A stretch of DNA of 64,000 nucleotides from Bacillus sp. SLBN-46 (GTDB lineage Bacteria; Bacillota; Bacilli; Bacillales; Cytobacillaceae), in NCBI RefSeq assembly GCF_031453555.1, contig NZ_JAVIZM010000001.1, positions 1,247,001-1,311,000 on the forward strand, given 5' to 3'. Below are positions 29,428-39,129 of the stretch, one piece after another. The notes under the pieces are model-generated. The model saw only the letters and a list, made by a program, of their open reading frames with translations. It did no database searches and was not told where the DNA came from. The position numbers were made by a program, and so were the translations under genes. Numbering within the stretch: position 1 is the stretch's first letter; every line of letters begins with the position of its first letter.

Positions 29428-29661
29428 ATAATAGAAATATTTAAAAATATTTCGCTGGAGAGTCTGATAAACTTGGAAAAATTGTTGGAGGACTACTCGG
29501 TGTTCAATTAAAAAGGTCATATTTTACAAAAGTATGAACAAAAGTAGGATTAAACGAATTGCCATATTATAGCCATGAAAAATGCATGGAAACTGCAAAT
29601 TTGCCCATTACATTAAACGTATAACATAAAATGCTTAATTAACCTTATGGAGGTGGAAAAA

Positions 29662-30156
29662 TTGAAAAGAGGATTTCTTTTTTTATTTGCAATAGCATTT
29701 ATTTTCTCATTTGATATAAGAGCCCTTGCAGATGAAGGTCATTCCCATGACCAAAATATTAAAAAGGCAGCAGAAAACTTCAAAAACGGAAAAAGCAATG
29801 AAAATGAGAGTATGAATCATGATAGTGGAAGCGATATGGAAGGGATGGATCATGGCAGCGGAAGTGATATGGAAGGAATGAACCATGACAGTGGAAGCGA
29901 CATGGAAGGGATGGATCATAGCAGTGGAAGTGATATGGAGAGTATGAACCATGACAGTGGAAGCGATATGGAAGGAATGGACATGGAAAGCGAAAGCAAT
30001 GGTGAGAGTCATGATCATCATAAGTCAGTCGTTGAAACACCTCCAAATTATAAGATTTTAGGAACATATGGAGCTGTAAACCTGTCATTTATCATAATCG
30101 GTGTTTGGAATAAGTGGTTTAGAAGGAAGGGTGAATTAAACAATGGCAATGCCTGA
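29662..30156 (+). CDS. Met/His-rich repeat membrane protein, probable copper binder
   Basis: 164 residues from TTG 29662; the ATG at 29647 sits on the GGAGGTGG site itself. A signal peptide (to about residue 24) is followed by a His-rich stretch and five 11-residue repeats of the type MNHDSGSDMEG (DNA 29812-29976, 33-bp units), then DHDHH-like residues and one C-terminal membrane segment (about 133-150). Met, His and Asp spacing suits Cu or other soft metal binding outside the cell. It overlaps the next gene by 14 bp. No named family recognised. Confidence 0.8.
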   Translation: MKRGFLFLFAIAFIFSFDIRALADEGHSHDQNIKKAAENFKNGKSNENESMNHDSGSDMEGMDHGSGSDMEGMNHDSGSDMEGMDHSSGSDMESMNHDSGSDMEGMDMESESNGESHDHHKSVVETPPNYKILGTYGAVNLSFIIIGVWNKWFRRKGELNNGNA

Positions 30157-31507
30157 GAAAAAATTAAAACCAGAAAAGGAACCTTTTGACCTTCTAACAA
30201 TACCTGCCGTGAAAAAGTTTGTTAATAGCAAATGGTATCCTGGCATCTTTCAATGGATAGTTATCTTTGTATTTTCAGTTATTGTTTATGAATTAGTGAT
30301 GGGTACCGTTGACCCAAGTAAAAACTTTGGTACAACCATGACATGGGTGTTATGGTGGCCAATCATTCCTATTCTATTTTTAGTAACCGGCCGCTTCTGG
30401 TGTGCCATCTGTCCATTTGGTAAATTAAGTGATATTGTTCGTAAATTTGTTGGCAGTAAAAGGCCAATGCCGAAGTTTTTAAGAAAATATGGGATTTGGC
30501 TCATTGACTTATTCTTCATTGCGATCACTTACAGTGACCACGTATGGGGAATTGTAGAGTCACCACGGGGATCAGGTTATTTATTACTATTACTTGTAAC
30601 AATGGTTGTTGCGACTTCTGTTTTCTATGAAAGAAGAACATTCTGTAAAACGTTATGTTTCCTTGGCGGTCTTGCTGGAAACTATTCGCGGTCTGGTGCT
30701 TTAAAAGTACAGGCAACTCCTGATATTTGTAAAACATGTAAAGTACAATCCTGCTACAAAGGAACGGAAGGCGTGGAAGGTTGTCCAATGTTCCAGTTTC
30801 CACGAACAATGGAATCTAGTGCAGAATGTAATATTTGCGGTAACTGTGTGAAAAACTGTCCAAACAACTCAGTGAAAATTACAACTAGAATTCCGACAAA
30901 AGAATTATGGGGCTTAAAAAATCCGAAGCTTGAGCATGCCTCCCTAGCAGCTGTTATTATGGGGATCGTATTCGTCCAAAATATCACAATGCTTGAACCT
31001 TGGCAGAAAATTTTAAGTACAATTGGATTAGTTACTCGTACGACCAACTATAATGTTAATTTTACAATAGCTTTTATCATTGCCATGGCATTACCGATTC
31101 TATTATTATTAGGAACTGCAAAACTAGCATCTTTTCTTGGAATGGAAGGAACCATCAAAAAGAACTTTACTCGTTTTGGTTATGCGATTATTCCGTTAGA
31201 TTTAGCGGGTCACTTGGCTCATAACCTGTTCCACATCTTTACCGAAGGAAAAGCAGTCTGGTTTAATTCTATTAGATTATTTGGAATCGAAGCAAATTCA
31301 GCAAGTTTAAGTCTCGCTTCCACTCCAACTGTTCAAATGATTCAGTATATCGTAATCTTAATTGGATTGGTGGGTACCTGTTACGTTGTGTATAGAATGG
31401 GTAAAAAGACAGCATTTAAAGCTATGCTTCCATACTATGTACTCATGATTGTACTAGCAATCACTAATATTTATTTGTTCTCACTTCCTATGATGCACAG
31501 AGTATAA
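30143..31507 (+). CDS. Polyferredoxin-type membrane protein (NapH/NosR/CcoG-like)
   Basis: 454 residues, about nine membrane segments. Cys motifs: CAICPFG (near residue 90), CKTLCF, CKTCKVQSC...GCPMF and CNICGNCVKNCP (two 4Fe-4S clusters, residues about 195-255). Membrane proteins of this group move electrons between quinols and exported redox proteins or help build copper enzymes. Translationally coupled to the Met/His-rich protein. A link to the nos genes 7 kb away is possible but unproven. Confidence 0.82.
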   Translation: MAMPEKKLKPEKEPFDLLTIPAVKKFVNSKWYPGIFQWIVIFVFSVIVYELVMGTVDPSKNFGTTMTWVLWWPIIPILFLVTGRFWCAICPFGKLSDIVRKFVGSKRPMPKFLRKYGIWLIDLFFIAITYSDHVWGIVESPRGSGYLLLLLVTMVVATSVFYERRTFCKTLCFLGGLAGNYSRSGALKVQATPDICKTCKVQSCYKGTEGVEGCPMFQFPRTMESSAECNICGNCVKNCPNNSVKITTRIPTKELWGLKNPKLEHASLAAVIMGIVFVQNITMLEPWQKILSTIGLVTRTTNYNVNFTIAFIIAMALPILLLLGTAKLASFLGMEGTIKKNFTRFGYAIIPLDLAGHLAHNLFHIFTEGKAVWFNSIRLFGIEANSASLSLASTPTVQMIQYIVILIGLVGTCYVVYRMGKKTAFKAMLPYYVLMIVLAITNIYLFSLPMMHRV

Positions 31508-31537
31508 ATAATTGGGTAATTTTAAATCAAATATATC

Positions 31538-31573
31538 AAAAAAAGAAGAAACCTAAGTGGTTCTTCTTTTTTT
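31538..31573 (+). terminator. Terminator after the polyferredoxin gene
   Basis: A 15-bp stem, AAGAAGAAACC pairing with GGTTCTTCTT and flanking A/T runs. Confidence 0.85.
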
Positions 31574-31726
31574 GAAGTTCTATTTCTTTAGATAAAGATA
31601 ATTTGACCAATTCATGACAATAATATAAACTGCACAATTTCTTGATACTTTTTTGATAAAGTTACTTACATATGAAATGTTAATTTGTTTCTAAAGTTAA
31701 AAAGACATATTTAAAGGGGAGAAGTT

Positions 31727-32656
31727 ATGAAGAAAATAGCCGTATTATCAGTATTATCGTTAAGTTTAATTCTATCTGCTTGTGGTTCATCAGAAGAGTC
31801 AAAAATAACATCAGTAAAAAGTGGGAAAAGAATTGATGATATCCACGGAGTGGGTGTTCTTAATGATGGAACAACCTACGTCGCAACACATGAAGGGCTA
31901 TTCTCGACAAACAATGTAGGGAAAACATGGAATAAAGTAGGATCGGCAAATGATGATTTTATGGGTTTCCATGTAGGGTCTGATGGGACGATGATTACAA
32001 GTGGACACCCTGGAACTGATTCAGATCTCCCAAATCCTATGGGGGTTTTAGTAAGTAAGGATAAAGGGTTGAGTTGGGAAGAAGTTGAATATGTCGGGAA
32101 AATTGATTTCCATATACTAACTTCCTACCACCATGATTCAAATGTTATTTATGGATTCAATCAAATGGGTACTGGACAATACGGTGCTGGAATTTATAAA
32201 AGTTTAGATGGAGGGAAAAAGTGGTCAAAGGTTGAACCAAAGGGTTTACCTGAGGATCTCCATAAGGTTTATTCGTTGCTTGTTCTTCCTGAAAATAAGA
32301 ACACACTATTAGCTGGAACAGAAAATGGCGTATTGATCTCAAAAGATGGCGGAGAAAATTGGGATGTCTTTGATGATACTCGGCTAATTACTGCTATGAC
32401 CATTATGCCAAATGGTAAAGATATCATTTCTTATTCTATAAATAATACGATTTCTGGTGTAATGATTAGCCAAGATAATGGTGAATCTTGGACAAGTCTT
32501 GGATTGGATTTAGGTGAAGATGCTGCTTCCTCCATTTCTGTAAACCAAAAAGATGAGAAACAAATAGCAGTTTCAACTTTTAATACTTCTCTTTATGAAA
32601 CAAAAGACGGAGGAGAAAAGTGGAATCAGATCATTACTTCTGGTGAATTAAAATAA
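31727..32656 (+). CDS. BNR/sialidase-like propeller lipoprotein (F510_1955 type)
   Basis: 309 residues, ATG behind AAGGGGAG. Lipobox LSAC (Cys about residue 19), then repeated BNR/Asp-box motifs (SKDKGLSWEE, SLDGGKKWSK, SKDGGENWDV, SQDNGESWTS, TKDGGEKWNQ) that form a beta-propeller on the outer face. Often called glycosylhydrolase, but no catalytic residues can be assigned. Own terminator follows. Confidence 0.82.
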   Translation: MKKIAVLSVLSLSLILSACGSSEESKITSVKSGKRIDDIHGVGVLNDGTTYVATHEGLFSTNNVGKTWNKVGSANDDFMGFHVGSDGTMITSGHPGTDSDLPNPMGVLVSKDKGLSWEEVEYVGKIDFHILTSYHHDSNVIYGFNQMGTGQYGAGIYKSLDGGKKWSKVEPKGLPEDLHKVYSLLVLPENKNTLLAGTENGVLISKDGGENWDVFDDTRLITAMTIMPNGKDIISYSINNTISGVMISQDNGESWTSLGLDLGEDAASSISVNQKDEKQIAVSTFNTSLYETKDGGEKWNQIITSGELK

Positions 32657-32661
32657 TAAAA

Positions 32662-32693
32662 AAACAGTGATTTTGAGTAATCACTGTTTTTTT
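32662..32693 (+). terminator. Terminator of the BNR lipoprotein gene
   Basis: ACAGTGATT and AATCACTGT arms with flanking A and T runs. Confidence 0.85.
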
Positions 32694-32871
32694 ATTGATA
32701 TTTTACCACTTAAGGTGTTTGTGTGGATTCTTCTGGTACCACTTATACCCTACACCCCATACTGTAAAAAGATGATTATCAATCGGAAATCCCGAAAGTT
32801 ATGCATTTTATTCATTTCCACCGTACAAAAATGTTTGAAGTTTTTAAAATTTTGCAAAAAAGCAAAAATAA

Positions 32872-32921
32872 TTGACATTCAAATGGCTATTTGAATATCA
32901 TATAGTCAAACGAACGTTTGA
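32872..32921 (+). promoter_or_regulatory. cad promoter with two CadC/ArsR-type operators
   Basis: TTGACA (32872-32877) and TATCAT (32896-32901) are 18 bp apart. Operator 1, TCAAATGGCTATTTGA (32879-32894), fills the spacer. Operator 2, TCAAACGAACGTTTGA (32906-32921), lies at the transcript start. Both resemble the known CadC operator with TCAAAT/ATTTGA arms. Predicted: CadC blocks the promoter until Cd, Pb or Zn binds. Confidence 0.85.
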
Positions 32922-32939
32922 ATGAAGAAGGTGAGCAAT

Positions 32940-33311
32940 ATGAAAAATCGTGATGTTTGCGAGATTACCTGTGTAGATAATGAAAAAACCGATCGAGTCG
33001 GGCAACAGCTCGAAAAAGATCAACATATTACTGAAGTAACCAAGATATTTAAAGCTCTTTCCGATGAAAACCGCTTGAAAATAGCTTATGCTTTGACACT
33101 CGAAGAGGAACTTTGTGTGTGCGATGTGGCGCATATCGTAGGGGCAACCACGGCTACGGCTTCCCATCATTTACGTCATCTAAAAAATATGGGTCTTGCC
33201 AAATATCGGAAAGAGGGAAAACTTGTGTATTATTCCCTTGATGACGACCATGTTAAACAGTTAATTCATATTGCCATTGCGCATCAGGAGGAGGTGGCTG
33301 GCCGTGAGTGA
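32940..33311 (+). CDS. cadC: CadC, ArsR-family metal-sensing repressor
   Basis: 123 residues from ATG 32940, just after AAGGTGAG; an in-frame ATG at 32922 abuts operator 2. N-terminal Cys pair (CEITC) and ELCVCDVA in the recognition region are the CadC alpha3N metal ligands. Winged HTH reads VGATTATASHHLRHLKNMG. Overlaps cadA by 8 bp. Confidence 0.93.
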   Translation: MKNRDVCEITCVDNEKTDRVGQQLEKDQHITEVTKIFKALSDENRLKIAYALTLEEELCVCDVAHIVGATTATASHHLRHLKNMGLAKYRKEGKLVYYSLDDDHVKQLIHIAIAHQEEVAGRE

Positions 33312-35370
33312 AACCATTGATAAACAAGTCTATCGGGTACAGGGCTTTTCCTGAACGAGCTGTGCCGCAAAGTTCGAAAAGAACGTCCAACACCTGGATG
33401 GTGTGGTTGATGCAAAAGTAAATTTTGGAGCCTCTAAGCTCACAGTCTATGGAGATACAACCTTAGATGCATTACACGAAGCAGGAGCGTTTGAAAAACT
33501 AACGATTTATCCTGAAAATGAAAAACCCCCAGTTTCAGAAAAGGAACCCCTTTGGAAACGGTACTCTTTACTTGGGTTGTCCTTGTTGTTGCTTCTAGCA
33601 GGGTATATTACATCAGTAAACGTCCTGTTTGCCGCTTCTATTTTATTAGGAGGCTTTCCTCTTTTTAAAACAGGCTTAAAGAATCTAATCCGATTCGATT
33701 TTGATATGAAAACGCTCATGACCGTAGCGATTATTGGGGCGGCTATTATCGGAGAGTGGAGTGAAGGGGCAGTCGTTGTGATCTTATTTGCCATCAGTGA
33801 AGTCCTTGAAGGCTATTCCATGGATAAAGCAAGAGCCTCGATTCGTTCATTGATGGAGATGGCGCCAACAGAGGCACTTGTTGTTCGAAACGGCAAAGAG
33901 ATGTTACTAAATGCAGAAGATATTGAAGTTGGAGATCTCATGCTTGTTAAGCCTGGGCAAATGATTGCAATGGATGGAGTCATTATTGAGGGGGCATCCT
34001 CCATCAATCAAGCTGCGATTACCGGTGAATCTGTTCCTGTTGAAAAAAATGTTAACGACGAAGTTTTCGCAGGGACATTAAATGTAGAGGGATTTCTAAA
34101 AGTAAAGGTTACAAAGCTAGTAGATGGTACGACCATTGCAAAAATTATACATTTAGTAGAAGAAGCACAAGGAGAAAAGGCACCTTCCCAACGCTTTGTC
34201 GATCGGTTTGCCAAGTATTATACGCCGGTGATTATGGTAATTGCTGCACTCGTGGCTGTTATCCCGCCGCTGTTGTTTGCAGCAAACTGGCAGGAGTGGA
34301 TTTACCAAGGGCTTGCGGTATTAGTGGTAGGTTGCCCATGTGCACTTGTCATTTCTACCCCTGTTTCTATCGTTACTGCCGTTGGAAATGCCGCTCGAAA
34401 TGGTGTGTTAATTAAAGGTGGTAGCTTTTTAGAGGAAGCGGGAGCACTAAAGGCGATTGCCTTTGATAAAACGGGGACATTGACAAAAGGAGTTCCTGTT
34501 GTAACAGACTTTATTAATTATACAGACAATGAAGACTTACTATCCATCGTTGCTGCGATTGAAAGTAAGTCACAGCATCCACTAGCGAATGCCATTATTA
34601 ATAAAGCAGCATATATTAACAGAGATTTCGAAGTCGAGGATTTCTTATCAGTAACAGGAAAAGGAATTACAGGTGTAGTCAATGGAACGGAATATCGGGT
34701 TGGAAACTTGAAGTTATTTGATGAAGTTCCTGACCATGTGTTGAATGAAATGACCTCACTTCAAGAACAAGGGAAGACCGTTATGATTGTTGGTACGGCT
34801 CACGAAATCTTGGCATTGATTGCCGTTGCCGATGAAGTGCGTGAGAGCAGTAGAGCAGTAATCGAGCGCCTCCATCAGCTAGGGATTGAGCATACAATCT
34901 TGTTAACAGGAGATAATCAAGCGACCGCTAAGGCGATTGGATACGAGGCAGGAGTCACCGAAATGGAGGGTGAATTACTGCCGCAAGATAAGTTAGATTT
35001 TATTAAAAAATTAAAAAATCAGTTTGGAAGAGTAGCTATGGTCGGTGACGGCGTGAATGATGCGCCAGCACTTGCAGCAGCAACGGTAGGAATTGCAATG
35101 GGCGGGGCAGGAACGGATACCGCTCTTGAGACCGCTGATATCGCTTTAATGAATGACGATTTAAAAAAACTTCCGTTTACCATCAAACTGAGCAGAAAAA
35201 CATTACAGATTATCAAACAAAATATTACCTTATCGATAGTAGTCAAGCTCTTGGCACTGTTGCTCGTTGTTCCGGGCTGGCTGACGTTATGGATAGCCAT
35301 TTTCGCAGATATGGGAGTAACCTTACTCGTTACAATTAATGGCTTACGGCTGCTAAGAGTAAAAGAATAG
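33304..35370 (+). CDS. cadA: CadA, Cd/Zn/Pb P1B-ATPase with an in-frame UGA at the metal-site Cys
   Basis: The start is GTG 33304 behind GGAGGAGG, coupled to cadC. The frame reads ...[21 protein letters not shown], with UGA at 33352-33354, then runs open to 35370 (688 codons). Family members have CxxC there, so UGA replaces exactly the first Cys of the N-terminal HMA domain. The rest is intact: CPC ion motif (GCPCALVIS), DKTGTLTKG phosphorylation site, GDGVNDAPA hinge, eight membrane segments. Two readings remain. One is selenocysteine (UxxC). The other is a nonsense change TGT or TGC to TGA, with restart near GTG 33403 and loss of the metal-binding loop. A weak GTTC/GAAC hairpin with loop GAAAA starts 22 nt after UGA. 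Confidence 0.8.
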
Positions 35371-35412
35371 AAGGGCAAGACAGTTTTGGACGGGATAGAG
35401 GGTGTGTGTCTG

Positions 35413-36024
35413 ATGAATAACAGGTGGAATAAGTGGGTATATCGATGGTGGTCGCCGGTTTATGATCATTTTTTTAATAAAGGGCCGTTTCTAAAAGCTC
35501 GGCAGGAACTATTCAATGACGTTTACTTTCATGAAGGTGATAAGGTTTTGTTTGTTGGGGTCGGTACGGGTGCTGATCTTGAGCAAATTCCCATTGACCG
35601 GCTGGATATCACAGCGATTGACTATTCTGAAGAGATGCTTGCCCAGGCGAAAAAGAAATTCCCAACTACTTCTATATTCTTTCAGCAGATGGATGCCCAA
35701 CAATTAACCCTTCCGGACGGAGCTTTCGATTATGTAGTGGCCAGCTTAATCCTATCTGTTGTTCCCGACAGTCACAAGTCCTTTGAAGAAATGGTCCGAG
35801 TGACACGGTCAAAGGGCCAAATGATTATTTTTGATAAATTCTCTTCTAAGTCTTCTTTATTAAAGAAACTAATTAGGCCGGTCATTAAGGCTTTAGGTAC
35901 GGATATCGGTCTCTCCTTTGAAAAGATCTATGAAAAACATAGTGGCGAGAAGCTAACCCTCTTAGAAAATCGCGCTGTGTTGTTCGGTGGAATGTATCGA
36001 AAAATAAAGATTAGAAAAAACTAA
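35413..36024 (+). CDS. Class I SAM-dependent methyltransferase
   Basis: 203 residues from ATG 35413 (GAGGGTG upstream). SAM site VLFVGVGTGADLEQIP and post-I motif ITAIDYSEEML; resembles UbiE/MenG-like enzymes. It follows cadA by 42 bp and probably belongs to the cad transcript, but its substrate is unknown. A role in metal or metalloid methylation is speculative. Confidence 0.82.
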   Translation: MNNRWNKWVYRWWSPVYDHFFNKGPFLKARQELFNDVYFHEGDKVLFVGVGTGADLEQIPIDRLDITAIDYSEEMLAQAKKKFPTTSIFFQQMDAQQLTLPDGAFDYVVASLILSVVPDSHKSFEEMVRVTRSKGQMIIFDKFSSKSSLLKKLIRPVIKALGTDIGLSFEKIYEKHSGEKLTLLENRAVLFGGMYRKIKIRKN

Positions 36025-36097
36025 CACAATCGGAATTCTTTCGTTTTAGAAAAAGATAAATTTGGAGCCATTAAATGAGCTCTTTGGGGGATTTGAC

Positions 36098-37030
36098 ATG
36101 GGGCATCATCACCATCATCATGGACATTCACACGGCCATTCGCATGGTCATTCACATACAAGTAACAAGAAAGCACTATTGAGTTCTTTCATACTAATAG
36201 CAGCTTTTATGGTTGTTGAAGTCATTGGCGGTTTGTTAACAAATAGCTTGGCACTATTGTCTGATGCAGGCCATATGCTTAGCGATGCAGCAGCATTAGG
36301 ATTAAGCTTTTTCGCCATCAAACTTGGCGAGAAACAGGGGTCTCAGGAAAAAACCTATGGTTACAAGCGCTTTGAAATTATCGCTGCGGCATTAAATGGA
36401 ATCACGCTAGTTGTTATTTCTCTTTATATCTTTTATGAGGCTATTCATCGCTTTTTCGATCCGCCAGAGGTGCAAAGCACGGGTATGTTAATGATTTCTG
36501 TACTAGGCTTACTGGTTAACATAGTTGCTGCTTGGATCTTAATGAAAGGCGATAAAGATGAGAATCTGAATGTGAGGAGTGCCTTTTTACATGTACTAGG
36601 AGATATGCTAGGGTCAGTTGGAGCCATTGTTGCCGCACTTCTTATCATGTTTTTCGGCTGGGGAATTGCCGATCCGATTACCAGTGTGATTGTGGCTGTT
36701 TTGATCCTAATAAGTGGATATAGGGTAGCAAAGGATTCCTTCCATATTTTGATGGAAGGTGCCCCAGAACAAATCGATATGAACCAAGTAAAAACAGCAC
36801 TTGGTAAAATTCCACTGGTGAAGGAAGTCCATGATTTGCATATTTGGACAATTACTTCAGGCTACCCAGTTTTAAGCTGCCATATGACGATCTGTGATGA
36901 CGGTGTCCATGACGAGATCTTGGCCCAATCACAAAAAATCCTTCATGACGATTTCCACATTGAGCATAGTACCATTCAGGTTGAAAGAGAATGCATTGGC
37001 TGTCCCAGCCCACATGGGACTTGTAATTAA
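36098..37030 (+). CDS. czcD: Cation diffusion facilitator (CzcD/ZitB type)
   Basis: 310 residues from ATG 36098, after TTGGGGGAT. A His-rich N-terminus (HHHHHHGHSHGHSHGHSH) precedes six membrane segments; the metal site reads SDAGHMLSDA with HVLGDMLGS in TM5. The C-terminal cytoplasmic domain ends in a Cys/His-rich CIGCPSPHGTC tail. Exports Zn, Cd or Co in exchange for protons. Last gene of the cad group. Confidence 0.93.
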   Translation: MGHHHHHHGHSHGHSHGHSHTSNKKALLSSFILIAAFMVVEVIGGLLTNSLALLSDAGHMLSDAAALGLSFFAIKLGEKQGSQEKTYGYKRFEIIAAALNGITLVVISLYIFYEAIHRFFDPPEVQSTGMLMISVLGLLVNIVAAWILMKGDKDENLNVRSAFLHVLGDMLGSVGAIVAALLIMFFGWGIADPITSVIVAVLILISGYRVAKDSFHILMEGAPEQIDMNQVKTALGKIPLVKEVHDLHIWTITSGYPVLSCHMTICDDGVHDEILAQSQKILHDDFHIEHSTIQVERECIGCPSPHGTCN

Positions 37031-37033
37031 GGT

Positions 37034-37064
37034 AAAAGACATCTGAAAAAGGATGTCTTTTTTT
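37034..37064 (+). terminator. Terminator of the cad group
   Basis: AAAAGACATC and GATGTCTTTT arms followed by T. Confidence 0.8.
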
Positions 37065-37154
37065 GTGGAAAGGGCATTCTATCAATGATGAGTTAATTGT
37101 CGGTTTTTAATCCAAAATTCACAATTCCGTAATATTTAATAGTAAAAATGTAAT

Positions 37155-37217
37155 TGACAATCATTATCAATGAAAATACAATAGTATACAGATAAGTGAA
37201 AATGAGATTCATTATCA
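37155..37217 (+). promoter_or_regulatory. Tandem Fur boxes upstream of the FTR1 gene
   Basis: TGACAATCATTATCA (37155-37169) differs from the 7-1-7 Fur consensus TGATAATNATTATCA at one position. TGAGATTCATTATCA (37203-37217) differs at two and sits just before the ribosome binding site. Together they predict iron repression of the operon. Confidence 0.8.
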
Positions 37218-37243
37218 ACAAGAAACCTTCAAGGTGGGATACG

Positions 37244-38725
37244 ATGGGCAAGAACTTATTACATAAAATAGTTATCCTTTTACTAATTGTCGGATTTTCT
37301 ATACAGAATCCTGCATTAGCTGCTGGAAATGCCAAAGAAGATATCATGAAAGCAGAAGAATCGGTAAATGAAGCAATTGGCTATGCTGCCGAAGGAAACC
37401 TTTCAGAGGCAGAGAAAGCCTATGAACAATTTAATAAAACCTGGAGAGAAATTGAAGAAGGTATTAAAGCTGAATCAGCAACTGCCTATCGAGATATTGA
37501 ATCAAATATGGGCAAGGTTGTTTATGCCTTTACTATAAAAAAACAGGATCAAGTACTAGAGGCTTTACAGGGCCTAAAAGCTGTTAATGAAAAAGTAGCT
37601 AATGGCGGCTATCCAAAAGAGGCGGGCTTTAAGAAAGAAGATATAACACTAGAAGAATTTATTCTTTTACTTCAAAATACAAAAAAAGAAATCAAAAACG
37701 AGAATCGAACTCAAGCCGTTTCCAGTATTCAAAAAGCCAGCGATAGTTGGTTAAGCGTGGAAGGAATTGTGGTTGCACAATCTGCAAAAGTATACAGTGA
37801 CTCGGAAAGAGATTTAGTTACGATCCAAGCAATGCTTACCGCTAATCCACCAAACTATGAGAAAGCAACTCAAACCATCGATAACATGGTAAATTACCTT
37901 ACTCCTTTAGCGAGTAAATCTGAATACACGTATTGGGATGCGGCAATGATTCTCATTCGCGAAGGCTTAGAAGCTTTACTTGTAGTTATTGCTCTGATGT
38001 CTTTTGTGAAAAAATCAGGTCTGACAAAAGGGAAAGGTTGGATTTGGTCTGGAGTAGCAGCTGGTTTAGGTGTTAGTTTAATCCTTGCCCTGATTGTTAA
38101 GTTTGTTATCTCATCTGGTGCATTTGGAAATAACAACGCGCTGATAGGCGGATGGACAGGGGTATTTGCTGCAGTCATGTTATTGTACATGAGTTACTGG
38201 CTTCATAGTCAATCCAATATCGCTGATTGGAATCGCTATATTCGTGAAAAAAGTCAGACAGCAGTTACCACAGGCCGGCTTGTATCATTAGGTATTCTTG
38301 CCTTTCTGGCGGTATTTCGTGAAGGAACGGAAACAGTATTATTTTATATAGGGATGGCGAGTCAAATTAAGCTCCAATCTCTTTTAATTGGTTTTTTAAT
38401 AGGTGCTGCCATACTTGGGGTATTAGCCTATTTACTAATTATTGTTGGTCTTAAATTACCACTTCGTCCATTCTTTATGGTATCAAGTGTCATCGTTTTT
38501 TATCTATGTATTAAATTTACTGGAATGGGTATTCATAGCCTGCAATTGGCGGGATTAATCCCAACCACAAATTCACAAAGTATCCCAAGTATAGATTTCT
38601 TTGCTTTATATCCAACATGGGAAAGCACGATCCCACAGGTCATTCTTGTCCTCGGTGCAGTTTTCATTCTTCTATTTAAAAGATTGAAAACTAAAAATGT
38701 AATGACAGCAGCAGAAAATAATTAA
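37244..38725 (+). CDS. FTR1-family iron permease with extracytoplasmic N-domain
   Basis: 493 residues from ATG 37244 behind AAGGTGGG. Signal peptide to about residue 27, an extracytoplasmic helical domain (about 28-240), then seven membrane segments with two REGxE iron motifs: REGLE (about 258) and REGTE (about 365). This is the EfeU/YwbL plan for Fe uptake. The next gene encodes its probable lipoprotein partner. Controlled by the Fur boxes upstream. Confidence 0.92.
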   Translation: MGKNLLHKIVILLLIVGFSIQNPALAAGNAKEDIMKAEESVNEAIGYAAEGNLSEAEKAYEQFNKTWREIEEGIKAESATAYRDIESNMGKVVYAFTIKKQDQVLEALQGLKAVNEKVANGGYPKEAGFKKEDITLEEFILLLQNTKKEIKNENRTQAVSSIQKASDSWLSVEGIVVAQSAKVYSDSERDLVTIQAMLTANPPNYEKATQTIDNMVNYLTPLASKSEYTYWDAAMILIREGLEALLVVIALMSFVKKSGLTKGKGWIWSGVAAGLGVSLILALIVKFVISSGAFGNNNALIGGWTGVFAAVMLLYMSYWLHSQSNIADWNRYIREKSQTAVTTGRLVSLGILAFLAVFREGTETVLFYIGMASQIKLQSLLIGFLIGAAILGVLAYLLIIVGLKLPLRPFFMVSSVIVFYLCIKFTGMGIHSLQLAGLIPTTNSQSIPSIDFFALYPTWESTIPQVILVLGAVFILLFKRLKTKNVMTAAENN

Positions 38726-38747
38726 TAGAGAAAGTAGGATAAAAATT

Positions 38748-39122
38748 ATGAAAAAATTAACATCAATGGTTGTAGCATTTGGTCTTGGAAGTGCATTATT
38801 TTTAGCGGGATGTAGTTCTACTGAAAGTAAAGTATCAGATGGGGTAAATGAAATGATAGAGACAACTGGGCAATTATCAAAAGCAATTGATAAGGGTGAC
38901 CAGGCTAAGGTAAAGGAAGTTGGACCAAAATTGGAAGATCAATGGTCATCATTCGAGGATGACGTGAAAAAAGATAATAAGGATTTGTATGAGAAGATTG
39001 AAAAATATCTTGACCCAACGATTGCTGGTTCAGAGGCAGACACATTAGATAAAGATGCATTAAGCACATTGAACGATCAACTTACTGATGCTTTGAAAGA
39101 ATTAGCAGATAAAACAAAATAA
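38748..39122 (+). CDS. Small lipoprotein partner of the iron permease
   Basis: 124 residues, lipobox LAGC (Cys about residue 22), then a helical acidic domain resembling the N-domain of the permease and the EfeO/imelysin helices. Same operon, 22 bp downstream. Likely holds iron at the outer face for FTR1. Confidence 0.75.
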   Translation: MKKLTSMVVAFGLGSALFLAGCSSTESKVSDGVNEMIETTGQLSKAIDKGDQAKVKEVGPKLEDQWSSFEDDVKKDNKDLYEKIEKYLDPTIAGSEADTLDKDALSTLNDQLTDALKELADKTK

Positions 39123-39129
39123 AAAGGTA

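Noticed and set aside
29444..29535. Short open stretch reading GLLGVQLKRSYFTKV
   Set aside because: No start or ribosome binding site and too short to identify; at best a remnant.
31646..31680. Eighth regulon site before the BNR lipoprotein (GATACTTTTTTG)
   Set aside because: Three mismatches in the core, and no -10 hexamer at the 24-nt position.
32667..32894. 75-residue open frame upstream of cadC
   Set aside because: It covers the terminator of the previous gene and the cad promoter and operators, has no ribosome binding site and reads as low-complexity hydrophobic/basic residues.
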